Below the pieces are notes generated by a model. The model was given only the letters and a program-made list of their open reading frames with translations, did not search any database and was not told where the DNA came from. Below, piece by piece: positions 33,204-45,236 of a DNA stretch of 64,000 bases; position 1 is the stretch's first letter, and each line of letters opens with the position of its first letter. Made by a program: the position numbers and the translations under genes. The DNA comes from Ottelia alismoides (taxonomy: Eukaryota > Streptophyta > Magnoliopsida > Alismatales > Hydrocharitaceae). Where the stretch lies: contig JAZKJV010007252.1 in NCBI GenBank assembly GCA_037367405.1, forward strand, positions 186,001 through 250,000, read 5' to 3'.

Positions 33204-34837
33204 TATTTTTGTAAATCAAACTTTTCCAGGGGAATTTTGTAATATAAACTTTCAAGGGGTACTTATGTAATTTTTGGAATATATAGGGCAATTATGTAAA
33301 CATCCCTTTTTAAAAAAGGAATGGCGATGCCTAGCCTAATAATGTATATCCTTGCCCCGTCAACTTTGATGCGATTATACTAAGGATGAAAACGAATACA
33401 AATATATTCATCTCCGTTCGTATCCGTATTTGTCAAATAAAGGATATGGATGTCATTTTCTCCTAACTTGCAAATATGAATGAGAATACGAATGCAAATA
33501 CTCAACATTCGTCGAATATGAATACGAATATAATACCCTCAATTTTGACGAATACGAATGTGAATAGCACAAAATTTTGAGGATATGAATACGAATATCC
33601 ATTTTTTGAAGGATGTGAATACGAATGTTCAAATTCTGGATGATACCAGTACTTACATGGTATACAAAGAAGTAAGTTTGGCAAGCTTTCTTTTACACGT
33701 TTTCTTCTAATATTTAATTATTTTTCATGCACATATTCTGGAAATTATTATAAACCTGAAATGCTTATAGCTTTTAAGTAAATTTGGACATATATAATAT
33801 TCATATATTAATTCGTATTCTTTTGTCAAATATCTGTGTTCGAATTATGAATATCAATTTTGCATTCGTAATCATATTTTGAGAATATGATTTTACATTT
33901 TATACATTCATGTGACATTGATATTCATATTCGTATCTGAATTTTAAAAAAAAAAGATAAACATATGATAGCACATATATTCGTACCGGTATATCCGACT
34001 GATATCATCACTAGCTTTCACCAAAGAGCACCTTGCATAATTGTGGAATGACTGTCAAGCCCTTTTAGTCGAGCCATTTTGAAAGGCTGCTGTGAAAAAT
34101 GGTGTAATGTAGAAGCAAAAAAGTTTCTGCCCACTGATACTTTCATTTGGCATGCAGATATCACAACTTTCCAGCTCATTCAGTTTATGTACTGATAGCA
34201 ATCAAATGTCAACTTTGGAGTGTGTAATTAACTTATTACTGAAGAAACAATTATAATAATAATAATAATAAATAAATAAGAAGCTACGGATCGACAGTCC
34301 GACACGTATAAGAGGGAAGCAGAGTGACCCATTGAATAGGTGGGGAGAGCCGACAAGGACAGATGGCACACCAATGTATATATAGATACTGCCACTATGC
34401 AAGGGAGCCTGGGATGCCACCGGGCGGGGAAACTTGCACCGTGGGGAGGAAGGCGCAGCAGCTCGGGTTAGACATACATAAGGAATGCGAGAGAGGATCG
34501 AGGTGATGTTACTCAAGAAGTGGAGGGTGGGCACGTACTGTCACTGTGCAAGAGAGTAGGGTTCCGAGGATGCCATCAGGCGGGGAGCCGACACCTTTGG
34601 GAGGAGAGGGCAATAACATCGACTCGAGTTGGGTGCCCATAGAGGATGCAATATAGGAGGCAACGAGGGATGGATGGAAAGGCATGATGGCTGGATTTTT
34701 GATTTTAAAGAATGAAACAATTATGAGATTATAAGAAATTTCCAAAATTTAGAGAAGGGAGGGCACGTGCCCCCATAACATGTACATGGGTCCGCTCCAG
34801 ATCCACACCCTCTCATCAGGAGACCGATCCTATGCTT
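33204..34837. other. Gene-free stretch with a possible decayed hAT-like MITE
   Basis: Between about 33,380 ('ctaaggatgaaaacgaat') and 34,014 ('tatccgactgatatcatcactag') lie many 'gaatacgaat' and 'attcgtat' motifs and weakly matching ends, as in plant hAT-type MITEs that begin TAGGGATGAAAACG. No target duplication was found. An AAT repeat is at 34,253-34,280. No gene. Confidence 0.35.
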
Positions 34838-34979
34838 TAGTGCAGCACGTATTGTACTCGCAGGAGCCGTCCGATGGGGATCGGACGGCCCTCATAGGAG
34901 GTCGGGGATGGTCGGCTCCCTATGAGGGTCGTCCGATTCCCATCTGAGGGCTCCCCCGAGTACAACACCTGTTGCACAG
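34838..34979. repeat. 140-bp foldback (inverted repeat) downstream of the CASP-like gene
   Basis: A left arm of about 60 bp (34,840-34,899; holds GTACTCG, CCGTCCGAT, CCCTCATAGG) pairs with a right arm (34,918-34,977) with roughly eight to ten mismatches around a loop of about 18 bases. It is either a small MITE or a hairpin-RNA-type locus. It ends about 280 bp beyond the stop codon of the gene at 35,258. Confidence 0.75.
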
Positions 34980-35159
34980 TGGGCGATCCACTCTGCTCTA
35001 ATCACTTTTCTCTCCATCCCAACAAAAGGAGAGATTACCAATCCCTCAAGCATAACTACTGCTAGTACCAGCATGTGATTTCAACCAGAATTTAGGGTAA
35101 TATGATCCTCCAAAATGGGGTCAATCTGATAGCTGAAACATCGTTCTCCTATCTTTTCT

Positions 35160-35165
35160 TTTATT
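35160..35165 (-). terminator. Candidate poly(A) signal of the CASP-like gene
   Basis: AATAAA on the minus strand, about 93 bases after the stop codon. Confidence 0.5.
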
Positions 35166-35257
35166 TTGGAAGGGCAGTATACATTTACATAGCTTTCGTA
35201 AAACATCCACCAAGTTAAAGATGAAGAGAAGGGATGAGACACGCACTAAGCACCGAT

Positions 35258-37120
35258 CTACCATTGCCCTCTCTTGTCCTTACCGCTCCCATACAACCGG
35301 AAGAGATTGAACGAGGACATGCAAGAGAGCGCCACAAAGCAAAGGCTGACCACCACTGTGGTGGCCACCCCCCAACCAGACTGGTTGCAGAACTTTCCGT
35401 AGAGATTGCACAGCTTCATCCATTGCAGCTCCGGTAGCCCCCTCCGGCCAAACACAGCCGACTGCGTCGCGGCTGCCATGGCCGCCAGCATCATATATGT
35501 TAACGCCTGTTCAGCAATAAGAAACATGGTTTCTCAGAGAGGAGAAAGGTTATTCCTGCAATGAAGTTTTGTGCATAATTGATGGAAATAAACATCTATC
35601 ATTATAATCGAGGGGAGATAAACTTCAGTACATCACAACTAAGCTAAAACTCGAGTGAGTTAAACCGGAATTAGATTCTGCATTTATGGTCTTGCAGACC
35701 ACCACCCATTCAGAAGACCACATAGGAATATTCAATTTTCTAATATATGTGGGTCATGAATGCATGCACTGCTCATCTGTATTTGTACAAAATAATTAAA
35801 TGCACCGAAGCACAGGCATCCTTCATGACCACAGATTTCATTATAAGGACCACATAACATTTATAAATTTCTGATCTAGAACTAGCATTTTGGTTGGATT
35901 TGTATTTGGGTCGTCCCCATTGGAGTTAGCTCCAGCTGTTTCACCTGATCAAGAACCTGTCTCATTTTTCCACACTGCAGTAAATATTACCTTCCAATTA
36001 CGTTGTCCTGGTGTTACCCCTCAACTTTAGTGCTCCCTACCTACCTATTTAAAAGCAAAGGCCACTTGCAGCACGGAGTTGTCAGAGATTGCCAGACCAT
36101 TAAATGCCATGGAGTTAATGTTACTTTCTAATGAGATTTGAGACTGGTTAGGCTCCTTGTGGAGTTAATGACCTCGTCAAGGGCACAGGTTCATGTGTGG
36201 AAATAATCTCCTGCAGAAACTTCTGGGGTAAGGCTTCACCAATAGACCCATAATTGGCTGACCTTTTCTTTCTCATATGCTTATCTTTCCTGATAAAAGA
36301 GTTTATGTAAAAATATCTTTCGAGATCATGGCTTTAACATCACCTAAATGATCTGCCAGTCATGTAACTTCCCATCTAAAGATTAGGACTCGATTATTGT
36401 AATTACCACTCAGAAATTGGGAAAACTTTTAGGGAATCCATGAGAAAGTTTGGAGTACCAACCACAGATCGAAAATATACGCATGCAGACACCATCACAT
36501 GCTAGCAAGAGGATTAAAAAAAAAGTGGGAGATGTATTAGGTTGCAAGACATACAAAGAAATGCAGGATAAGAAGGAAGCATCTCTTATCCAGCACTGCA
36601 ACCCCTCTAATAAAAACAGAATACAAGTGAAACCATCATCTCAGATCTAAGAGACCAAGGAGACTAGTAGAGGCTCACCTGATCAAAGATGAAGATGGCC
36701 CAAGCCAAGACCTTGTTGAACAGCAAGCCCCTCCTAGCAATGCTCACCACACACCTCAGGCATTGGGCCAGAGAGTACCCTGCGGCCACAGAGTTGGCTA
36801 TAACCAGAAACCTGCTCCAATAAGAACAATGGGTGGCGTGCATCAAAACAAACCAGACATTGCAAAAGCCAGGAAGATGGGGAGACAACTTAGGGCGCAA
36901 AAGCACAAGATCCTTACACAAGGGCCTTCATGTCAGTGAACTTGGCCCTCTTCTCAATGGCGAAGATCTCCTTCGCTTGGGTGGCAGTCCCTACAAGGAG
37001 GGCAGCAGTCACCCCAAAGCCACAGATCATGAACCTCAGGAGAAGCTCCACCACCTTCAAGCTGCCATCTTCATAGTAAACAGGCACGTTCCCTGGGCTG
37101 TTTCCTGCGCCAGAAGTCAT
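35258..37120 (-). CDS. CASP-like four-helix membrane protein (CASPL, probably subgroup 2), three exons
   Basis: Exons 37,120-36,918, 36,811-36,679 and 35,506-35,258 join in frame to 194 aa. Introns are 106 and 1,172 bp and obey GT-AG (GT/GTAAGG to CAG/G; CAG/GTGAGC to ACAG/G). The start is the first ATG after the TATA box. Helices: about 23-46, 65-89, 101-126 and 157-183. The family's conserved Arg in helix 1 (R29, LLLRF) and Asp in helix 3 (D111, FIFDQ) are present. The second outer loop has CNLYGKFC, two Cys as in other CASPLs. The length is normal for the family. CASPLs are plasma-membrane proteins related to the Casparian-strip scaffold proteins; the role of individual subgroup 2 members is mostly unknown. 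There are no stops or frameshifts, so it is probably functional, and it is the only intact host gene I can recognise here. The subgroup is inferred from general likeness. Confidence 0.92.
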
Positions 37121-37189
37121 CTCCTTGGCTGGTTGACACAGGTAAGATGTGCCCAAGAGTGCAGAAGGGGCTGAGAGCCTGCACTAGTA

Positions 37190-37196
37190 CTTATAG
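37190..37196 (-). promoter_or_regulatory. Candidate TATA box of the CASP-like gene
   Basis: The minus strand reads GTCTATAAGTA, 70 bp upstream of the ATG, which predicts a 5' UTR of about 40 bases with no upstream ATG. Confidence 0.6.
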
Positions 37197-37956
37197 ACAA
37201 CCCCGTCCTATTATGAGCGCAGACGCGAAGGCCGTGTCACCATGGCCACCACAACGAGCAAGGGAGTACAGACATGTGTAAGCTGTGCATGATGAGGGGG
37301 CCTTGAAGGTGGAGAGGGGTCTTTTGGTATCGAAGATCGGGAGCATTTAAAAGCCATGCTCATGTGGTAATCTCTTATCTAAGCTTTTCTTTATTATTTT
37401 CTGCATGGGATAGGAGAAGTAAGACTGGCTGCCTGTGTTATCCCTACTGGGTTATGGTTCTAACAGGGATAGTGATTTGGTGGAGGATTGAAGTCTCTCA
37501 TTAATGGAGGTGGTGGGTAGAATTTATTGTGTCCATATCCCTCGGCGCAAGAAAAGCATGCGATGCCCATCTCTTGGAACTTCGAGGTGGAAAGTGGGAA
37601 AGAGCGAAGCCCTTTAATTATGTGAATCTGGATAAGTGTTAACTTCTGGGGCTGAATTTGCTTTAACGATTAGAAGTGAGAAGGATAAGTTGAGGTTAGA
37701 GTTTGAAGCATAGCTGACAAGGTATGTTTGGAGGTATGTGTTGATTTGACAACTGATGTGAAAATAATAATTTATTTGTTCACATTAATGATTTGTGTAA
37801 TGAGTAGGTGATTTTAAATATGTTTGGGTATGAATATCTGGCTAGTAGGTTGTTGTAATTAATACTTGAAGTGCATGTGTCATATCTTTAAAAAATGAAT
37901 GCATGTATTGAGGGATTATAAATACTTTTGCAAATATATAGGATTATGGATAATAC
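37197..37956. other. Upstream region of the CASP-like gene
   Basis: No ORF and no repeat that I recognise. It is low in GC and presumably holds the gene's promoter. Confidence 0.4.
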
Positions 37957-37959
37957 TAA

Positions 37960-38326
37960 GGGTGCGTTCTTGTATCGGGTTAACTTCCCTACCCCATATT
38001 TTCTCCCTCCACGTGGGTCCCACTTTTTATCTTTTTAAAAAAATTAAATAAATCAATTTTCAATCATCAATTCCATCAAAAAATAATATACTATACCATC
38101 ATATCATGTAAAAATTATAAACTACTCCACTTCTACTCATTTTTTCAAACTCCAATACAATCACATCACAATAACTTCTCACTTTTTCAAACTCCAATAC
38201 AATCACATCACCCCAAACCCACTTCTAACCCACCCCCAGTTTAACCTTCTATCCAAACACCAAAACCCAAAAATGGGTTACCTGCAACCAGTTTAACCCA
38301 CCTAAATCCACTATCCAAACACCCCC
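37960..38326 (+). mobile_element. MITE L1 (367 bp, TAA target duplication)
   Basis: It is flanked by TAA (37,957-37,959; 38,327-38,329). The ends are GGGTGCGTTCTTGTAT and, reversed, GGGGGTGTTTGGATAG, with 'gggttaa' on both sides. Its interior has a direct repeat of about 40 bp ('cactttttcaaactccaat..cacatca', 38,144-38,210). A three-base TAA duplication points to the PIF/Harbinger group. Confidence 0.65.
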
Positions 38327-38365
38327 TAAGGAAATAAGAAATGATTAACCCTTAGACTATCTGGT

Positions 38366-38510
38366 TGTTGAGATATTAGTTATCTTTCCTATTGATTTCA
38401 TATTTATTATTTCTTTTGTATTCATCCTATAATTTGTCCAACGGGTTTCTCTCCTATGTAACGGAACCCTAGGGCCTTCCAATAAAGCAATCCATTCTTT
38501 CTGTCATAAA
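38366..38510 (+). repeat. 5' LTR of copia element E
   Basis: It begins TGTTGAGATATTAGTT after CTGGT and contains 'cctagggcct' and 'caataaagcaat', as in the 3' LTR. Right after it 'aaccagagtt' may be a worn tRNA-Met primer site. Confidence 0.85.
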
Positions 38511-38787
38511 CCAGAGTTCATGTATCCCACCAAGCCCTAACCCTTCCCTCACAGGTCGCCCCCCTCCTCCCGAGTCGTTGCCCCTCCCCTCTCCCCCCAG
38601 CTACTGCCTGGATTCCTACTCGTGCCTCCATGCTTCTCTGTGCACCTCTGTGATTCGGACCGCAATCTGAAACGGTCTGATTTTGATCGAAAAACATGCT
38701 TTCAGACCTATAAATCATGTTTTCCAGCCCTAGCGCTTAGTGAAGGTTGACAATGATGGTTAAATGGGATTTTGAAAATCTAACTCA

Positions 38788-41700
38788 TCCCCGACAACGG
38801 TGCCATTTTGATACATAGATTTTACTAGCAGTTGAATTGATGTCGGATGTAGTGAACCGCTGAGAAAAATTTATCGATAAAACAAAAGACACCAAAATCA
38901 AGAGAGAGAGAGAGGGAGAGAGAAAATGAATAAAGTGGCTCCTCTCCTAAAATACTAGTGTTTCACTATTTATATTACCATGCAAGTATTCCTGGATCCA
39001 ACACAAAGAGGCAGAAAGTCGCGCGTTGATTTTTGAATGGAGAAATTATTTTGTGATTTTATATCTCTTATGTTCTTCTTCAAGAGAAAACTATTTTTGG
39101 TTTATTTTAAGTTTTATCTTTTTTATTTCATTTTTAATTTTTAATTTTTATTTTATTTTTCAAAGTGATATTTTTCAAAAAAATCGATCTACAATATAGT
39201 ACGTAGAGATAGAGAAATATAATGATATTATATAGTAGATGAATCGCTCCAGCAATAGGCTCGAGAAAGAACACAAAAATAAATCAAGGCGATCCGAAAA
39301 TCGAAGAATAAAATCCCAAAAGAAATGCGATGAAATCCTCGAAATTCGATGCCAAATTAAATGAAGAAAATACTATGCTAGAATAATGTCCCAAATAGGT
39401 CGACAAGTGTCTGTAGTCAATGTAGAAAGATGTATAAAAAGTACAAATAAAATAAATGCTCTTTTGTCAATTAGGTCCCTGGTCAGGGATCTAATTGCAA
39501 GAAAAGATCTGGAATTCCTTGCACTTAGGTCCCTAAAAAGTGATCTAAATGTAATTATGAGAAATACTAGATGCACGCTTAATTTCCTGGAGACTGTAGG
39601 GGTTCTTTAGAAATTTTTCCATCGCTTCATCTTTAGACAGTCAAGATTAGAATGCGGCGGTTGGTCTCAACCATCCAAAGGATGCTACGTGGTACAGATC
39701 TACACGTCGGGTGCTCTTCATAATTCTTCCCCAAAATCGTGGCGGCGGCAATTGTTGCTCCTCTCCGACAATCTACGATGAAGGTTATCCTCTTGCAAGT
39801 CCAGGAAGGGGTCGCATACACCTTCTCGATCTCTCCTGTGTGGGACAAGATGAAGATGAGTGGCAATGGTTCAGTGAAGGTGACAACTAGGGTTTGAACA
39901 GTTTTGGAAGTGCTCTATTGCTTAGTCGATGCAATTGAACGAATAGGATGGATTTCCAAATGATTACGATGAAGGCGACTTCTCAAGAATTCTTGAAGAC
40001 CTGCAAATGTGTATTAAGTTGCTCGATTCCCAAAGGAATCGTCCAAGATGATAAGAATAATACAACTCAAATATTGTTTCTAGGAAGGATGAATATCAAG
40101 AAAAATCGGGTGAATCAAGATAAATTGAATGAGAATTTGACTTCTGAATTGAAGAATGTGACTAATGAAAGTTAAAGATGTGATTATTCTGGCTAAATAC
40201 GTATGAGAATCGAGGAATCGACGGTGAAATGTAATGAATTACCTGGGGTTGTAGGGTTTAGGACTCTACAAATCTTTGCTCGATGAGGCGGCATTCTCGG
40301 AGCTCTACATCTCCAACGGCGTCGATGCAGCGTCGGCGTAGCCCTGGAACGTCTCCCTCGTTGATCGGGTCTTCCAAGCGGGGTGAACCTTTGGCCCTAT
40401 CATGGTTGGAGTGAGGCAAAGTGAGGCGGAGAACTTAGGTCGACGACCAGTTTATTCTGGTGAGTGGAGAGTTAGTTATGAAGAAGGAAGTTGGGATCAT
40501 TATATAGATGAATCAATGGAAGGTATGATAAGATCTGATGGCCAACGAGTAGAAGGGGTGTTAGGAGATTCAGATGAATGGTCTGGATCGAAGAATAGGT
40601 GTGAAACACGGGTAGAATAAATCTATGAATGTAGATAGTTATAAAAAACCTACAGAATGAAATCTTGAGAAAGAAGGCCTCCAGCGCTGACATGTGTCAG
40701 CACCTGGTAGTCCAGAATAAGAAATATTATAATAATTAGATAATAAATAAGAAATGATATTATTTTAAATACGAATAAAAACGAGAAATATGTGTAATTA
40801 ATATATCTAAATTATGGAATAATTTATTTTATAACTCATAGATTATAAATAACAAATATAATATTAGAAAAAGGTATATAGTATACAAAATAATTAGGAT
40901 CTTGATTTATAATTCAATAATTTAAGAATGATATATTATTTGTACTTTATTCATTAATATAACAATAAATAGGAGTTATACAATTTTTTCTAGATTTTAA
41001 TATATTAATTTATATATTAATAAATACAGGTATATGATACACAAATCAATTTCATCTATAATTTAGGTTTTTGATTATTTAAAATATTAAGGGTTCAAAA
41101 TCATGAAATAATTTATAGATCATCTACAAAATTAAGAAAATAATTATAAATATAAAATCAATGATACTATACATAATATGTTCATAATATAATAAATAGC
41201 CCAGAAATGCAGTTGTCATTAGGTCCCAAAATCGACTTTTTGCCAACAGGCTTTGATTTGAGTGAAATTACCTTCATTAATTAGAGAATATTATTTTATG
41301 AACTTTAAAAGTGAGTAAAGTGAAATTGGAGTTCGCGTGAAGAAGTTATGATGTTCGGAAGTTGAGAATTTGATAATTTAAAAGGTAAATTTCTTAGCAT
41401 ATATATATATATTAGGATTTTTGAGAATTTTCAATTTTTATATATTTTTTTAGAAATACGTAAGAGAAGAATTTGATGAAAAATATATACAAATGAATTA
41501 ATTAAAAATATATGAAGTTTTGATAAATAATGAATAAATAAGGAATAATATGTGATGTGTAAAATTAATTCTTTTTTGTTATTTTCTTTCTTATCTCCCC
41601 CTAATTTATTGTTTTGACCAATCCATGATGACTTTGTCTCGGAAGTTAGGTTATAAAAATATATCTTACAATTATATTTATATTTATTTAGTCAAGCCAT

Positions 41701-41907
41701 ACAATATATATGTATTTACAGTCTGCCTCTTTTTATTTTCTTTCTTTTTGTTCATTTATTTATTTACATGTTTTTAATGCATAAAAATGTATTTTTATTC
41801 ATGAATGGTATTTTTATAAGAAATTTGAATTAATGGATATTTACGTGCATTTGTTAAGGTGTTAAGAGAAAATGTGAAAGAAAAGTTAATGAATCATGGA
41901 TTCGTCA
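38788..41907 (-). mobile_element. Element F: minus-strand gypsy LTR with primer site, rest lost
   Basis: The LTR runs 41,907-38,809 on the minus strand (3.1 kb; starts TGACGAATCCATGATTCA, ends ATGTATCA). Three bases later follows TGGCACCGTTGTCGGGGA (38,805-38,788), a variant tRNA-Asp primer site. Only some 40 bp of leader can belong to F before copia leader sequence resumes. The internal region and 3' LTR were deleted. It lies between the copia 5' LTR and gag. It has no palindrome of the main family type and is more AT-rich, so it is a separate subfamily. Confidence 0.75.
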
Positions 41908-42006
41908 ACAAGTCTGCACGTACAACCAATCCTCCATATGATCATGCAGACTCGTTCATAGCGGTCTACTCCCCAGTCGAGTTCCGTTGTTCGGTCGTTT
42001 ATCATC

Positions 42007-42690
42007 ATGTCAGAAAACAAGGGTGATATATTTTCTCCATCCAGTGCCTTCAAGGGCCTGACTCCCATTGCAAAGATGGATGGGACCAACTATGAGTTGT
42101 TTTCTACGAAGTTTCTCTCCCTCATACATTGCAACAACAAGGAGCACATCCTGACATATCCAGAGCCAACAGATAAGACTAGGGAAAATGCTTCTTGGAA
42201 GTAAAATGACATGGTTGTGCGTATTTGGTTGTGTGGGACCCTCACCAAGGAGATAGCTAATGATATTCTGAATCAGCCCACCACCAAGTCGATGTAGGAC
42301 ACTTTGGCATCCACCTATACTCAAGCGAAGAATGATGTGAAGATTCTTCAGCTACAGTTCAATATCTACAAGGCCAAGCAGAATGATCATCCTCTGCACG
42401 TGTACTACTCTTCACTCAGTGGCATGTTCGAGAAGCTTCATAGATATATGCCTATTACAACATCTCTGGAGCAACAGAAGGCATATAGGAATTCTACGAT
42501 GGTTGAGTTTTCATGGCCGGCCTTAGTACAGAGTATGATGCACCACGTACATAGCTTCTCACCGAAACTACCATACCTTTCATGGAGGAGGCCTATAGCT
42601 GTCTCAACTGGATTATCATGCCCTCTACGACCACTTCTCATCCGCGGATTATCATGCCTTCTACGACCACTTCTCATCCCTCTTCAGTAA
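42007..42690 (+). pseudogene. Copia gag remnant
   Basis: It starts MSENKGDIFSPSSAFKGLTP, then KMDGTNYELFSTKFLSLI (the usual copia gag start D-xNY-W). In-frame stops are at 42,202 and 42,294. It continues LASTYTQAKNDVKILQLQFN and VYYSSLSGMFEKLH, and shifts frame near 42,590. A 36-bp tandem duplication (about 42,611-42,682) repeats 'ggattatcatgcc..acttctcatcc'. Confidence 0.85.
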
Positions 42691-43346
42691 TGGCCACTTT
42701 TCATGGCCAAGGAGCGACGACCCAATCTAGAGAACACACCCCTCATGACAGAGGCGGTGGATGTCAGCGTGGCCCTTGCACCTACTATCGCCGGTTGGGA
42801 CATGCAAAGGATACATGCTATCAGAAGCATGGCTATGATGCTTCTGGTCATGTGGTAGAACAGATTGAGGCTTCTGATACTCTAGCTTCTCAGGCTGATT
42901 CTTGCATGGATGATATTGTATCTCACATTCGAGAGATCATGACCCATATTGCAGGAACCACCCCTACAGATATTGCAGTTGCAGCCAGTGCCTCTTCGAG
43001 CTCCTCAGGTATCGCTTACGCTTTTATTGGTAGTAGTGACGAAGATATGACAAAGTGTATTATGGACTCTAGTACTTCCAACCATCTGTGTGGAGACAAA
43101 GCATATATGAGGTCCTACAGGACTATACCTTCTGGTAAATGCGTTGTCATTGCTAATGGAGACCACATACCCATTACAGGACAAGGGGAGGTGCATTTGA
43201 CGTCGTCCATGCACCTTCAGAATGTTTTATATGCACCTAACTTTCATATGAATTTTCTTTCCAGTAGCCATATTACTAAGGATCTGCATTGTCGTGCCAT
43301 TTTTGACCCTTCATCTCTTGTGTTTCATGACATACTCACGAACTAG
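42582..43346 (+). pseudogene. Copia gag end and protease remnant
   Basis: A zinc-knuckle relic CTYYRRLGHAKDTCYQKHG (42,778-42,834) has Tyr for the second Cys. The protease site reads CIMDSSTSNHL (about 43,057-43,090), where copia has W-DSGATDH, so the active-site Gly is now Ser. The flap-like VIANGDHIPITGQGEVHL follows. The frame itself is open for 254 codons, but upstream and downstream breaks isolate it. Confidence 0.85.
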
Positions 43347-43445
43347 GTGATTGGATGTGGTTGTGAGAAGTGGAGGCTCTACAGACTGGTCCAACCTCAT
43401 TATACTAATGTTTCTACTATACCTACTTGACCAGTCTCACCATAT

Positions 43446-44318
43446 TTGTGGCACCTTTGTTTTGGCCACCTTCCTTTGCAGAAGCTCTGTCATGTTCTCC
43501 CTCAGATTTCCTTGAGATCCTCCTTCCAGTGTGAGGCATGCCAGCATGGGAAGCATCACCATTTCTCCTTTCTGCCCCATCAGAGTCCGAGTAATTCTCA
43601 GTTATTTGAGCTCTTTCATTTAGATATTTGAGGTTCGACTCCTGTTCTTGATCACCAAGGATACCGTTTTTATCTGGTTGTTATCGCTGATTTTTCTAGA
43701 CTTTCATGGGTCTTTTTATTGAAGAATAAAGCCGAGGCTAAATCTGTTATCATATCTTTTATTAATGAGAAGAACATTTTTTCTGCCAATGTCAAATATC
43801 TTCGTTCTGATAATGACTTAGAATTATGCACCTTACAACTTTCTGACTTTCTCAGATCTCTTGGCATTGTTCACCAGACCTCATGTGCCGATACTTCCAA
43901 GCAGAATGATGTTGCTGAGCAGAAACACCGTCACTTACTTGATGTGACCAGAACCTTGTTGATACAGAGTCGTGCTCCTCATGCTTATTGGGGTGATGCA
44001 GTCCTCATTGCATGCTATCTTTCGAACTGCATGACATCGTCTATGTTGGGAGAGAAGATTCCTTTCTTGATTGCATTTCCCGAGAAGGATCTTTTCTCCC
44101 TTATGCCTCGTGTGTGCGGTTCTATTGCATTTGTTCATGATTTCTCTCCAGGCCGTAACAAACTCTCTCCCAGAGCTGTCAAGTATGTTTTTGTCTGCTA
44201 CTCTCGTACCCGGAAGGGTACCATTGCTTTGATCTGCTCAAGAAGAATCACTTTGTCAGTGTTGGCGTTACTTTCTTTGAGTCTATCATATATTTTTCTC
44301 TTACAAATGACAAACTAG
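43446..44318 (+). pseudogene. Copia pre-integrase and integrase remnant
   Basis: The HHCC finger reads WHLCFGHL and CEACQHGK (43,448-43,556). The core has FHLDI followed by a stop (43,629), then RSDNDLEL (43,805; copia usually RSDNGGEF), and QNDVAEQKHRHLLDVTRTLL (43,899). The three acidic residues are still visible, but the stop and a later frameshift near 44,230 make it non-functional. Confidence 0.85.
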
Positions 44319-44699
44319 CCACATTATACTCTGATGTTGAGATCTACGTGCCTCCACCTCCTACTGTCATACCACCACCTCCATCTACTCCTGCTCTACC
44401 ACCACCACCCTATACCAACTCCTGCTTCTACACCTGCTCATGTGGCTCCACCTCCTACTGTGACTCAGTTTTTACCATGTGTGTTTACTCGCATGTCTCG
44501 CTCTGTTCCCCCTACTCATAGGTCTTTCCCATCATCCAGCATGCCTCAGGTATATAATGAGCACATTGTTTCTACTGATGACACTAGTGAGTTGTCTGTA
44601 CAGCAGGATTCCATACATGATGAGCAGGTGTCCTCGCAAGATGGGAAGTTACAAGTTCGAGACTTGGCAGATGGTCTTGATGTGTTGATTGCTCTACGG

Positions 44700-45236
44700 A
44701 AGCAGAGATGAGCATGTTCTACTTATCCTCTTAGAGCCCAGGTTTCCTTGAGTAGATTGTCAAAGGATTTTAGGAGGTTTACCTTGGCACTATCAGTCGT
44801 AGAGATACCATGGTCATATCAAGAGGTTCTTCAGGATAGTCAGTGGTGGTTAGCCATAGAGGAGGAGATGGTCGCACTACAGTTGTGTGGTACTTGGAGT
44901 CTTGTTTCAACTCTAGTTGGTGCATATATTATGGTGTGCAAGTGGTGTTTACTATGAAACATCGTGCAGATGGCAGTGTTGATCGTTATGAGGTGAGACT
45001 CATGGCATGTGGGTTCACCCAGACATATGGAGTGGAATATTAGGATACTTTTTCTCCAGTTGCCAGACATTCTACTTTGTGTATTCTTCTTTCTATTGAT
45101 GTGACATGAGATTGGACCCTTTACCAGCTTGATGTGAAGAATGCCTTCCTCTATGGTGATCTACAGGAGGAGTTCTACAGGCAGCAGCGACCTGGATTTG
45201 CTGTTGAGGGGGAGTGTCAAAAGGTTTGCATGCTAC
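44700..45236 (+). pseudogene. Copia RT, N-terminal part, cut by insertion G
   Basis: WLAIEEEMVALQLCGTWSLV (44,848) and then, one frame over, MKHRADGSVDRYEVRLMACG (44,956), DTFSPVARHSTL (45,045) and YQLDVKNAFLYGDLQEEF (45,122) are copia RT. Stops are at 45,042 and 45,107. It breaks at GCTAC (45,232-45,236), and the same reading continues from 55,848. Confidence 0.88.

Noticed and set aside
37121..37156. Start of the CASP-like protein at 37,156
   Set aside because: That codon is TTG. The ATG at 37,120 is the first after the TATA box and fits the family length.
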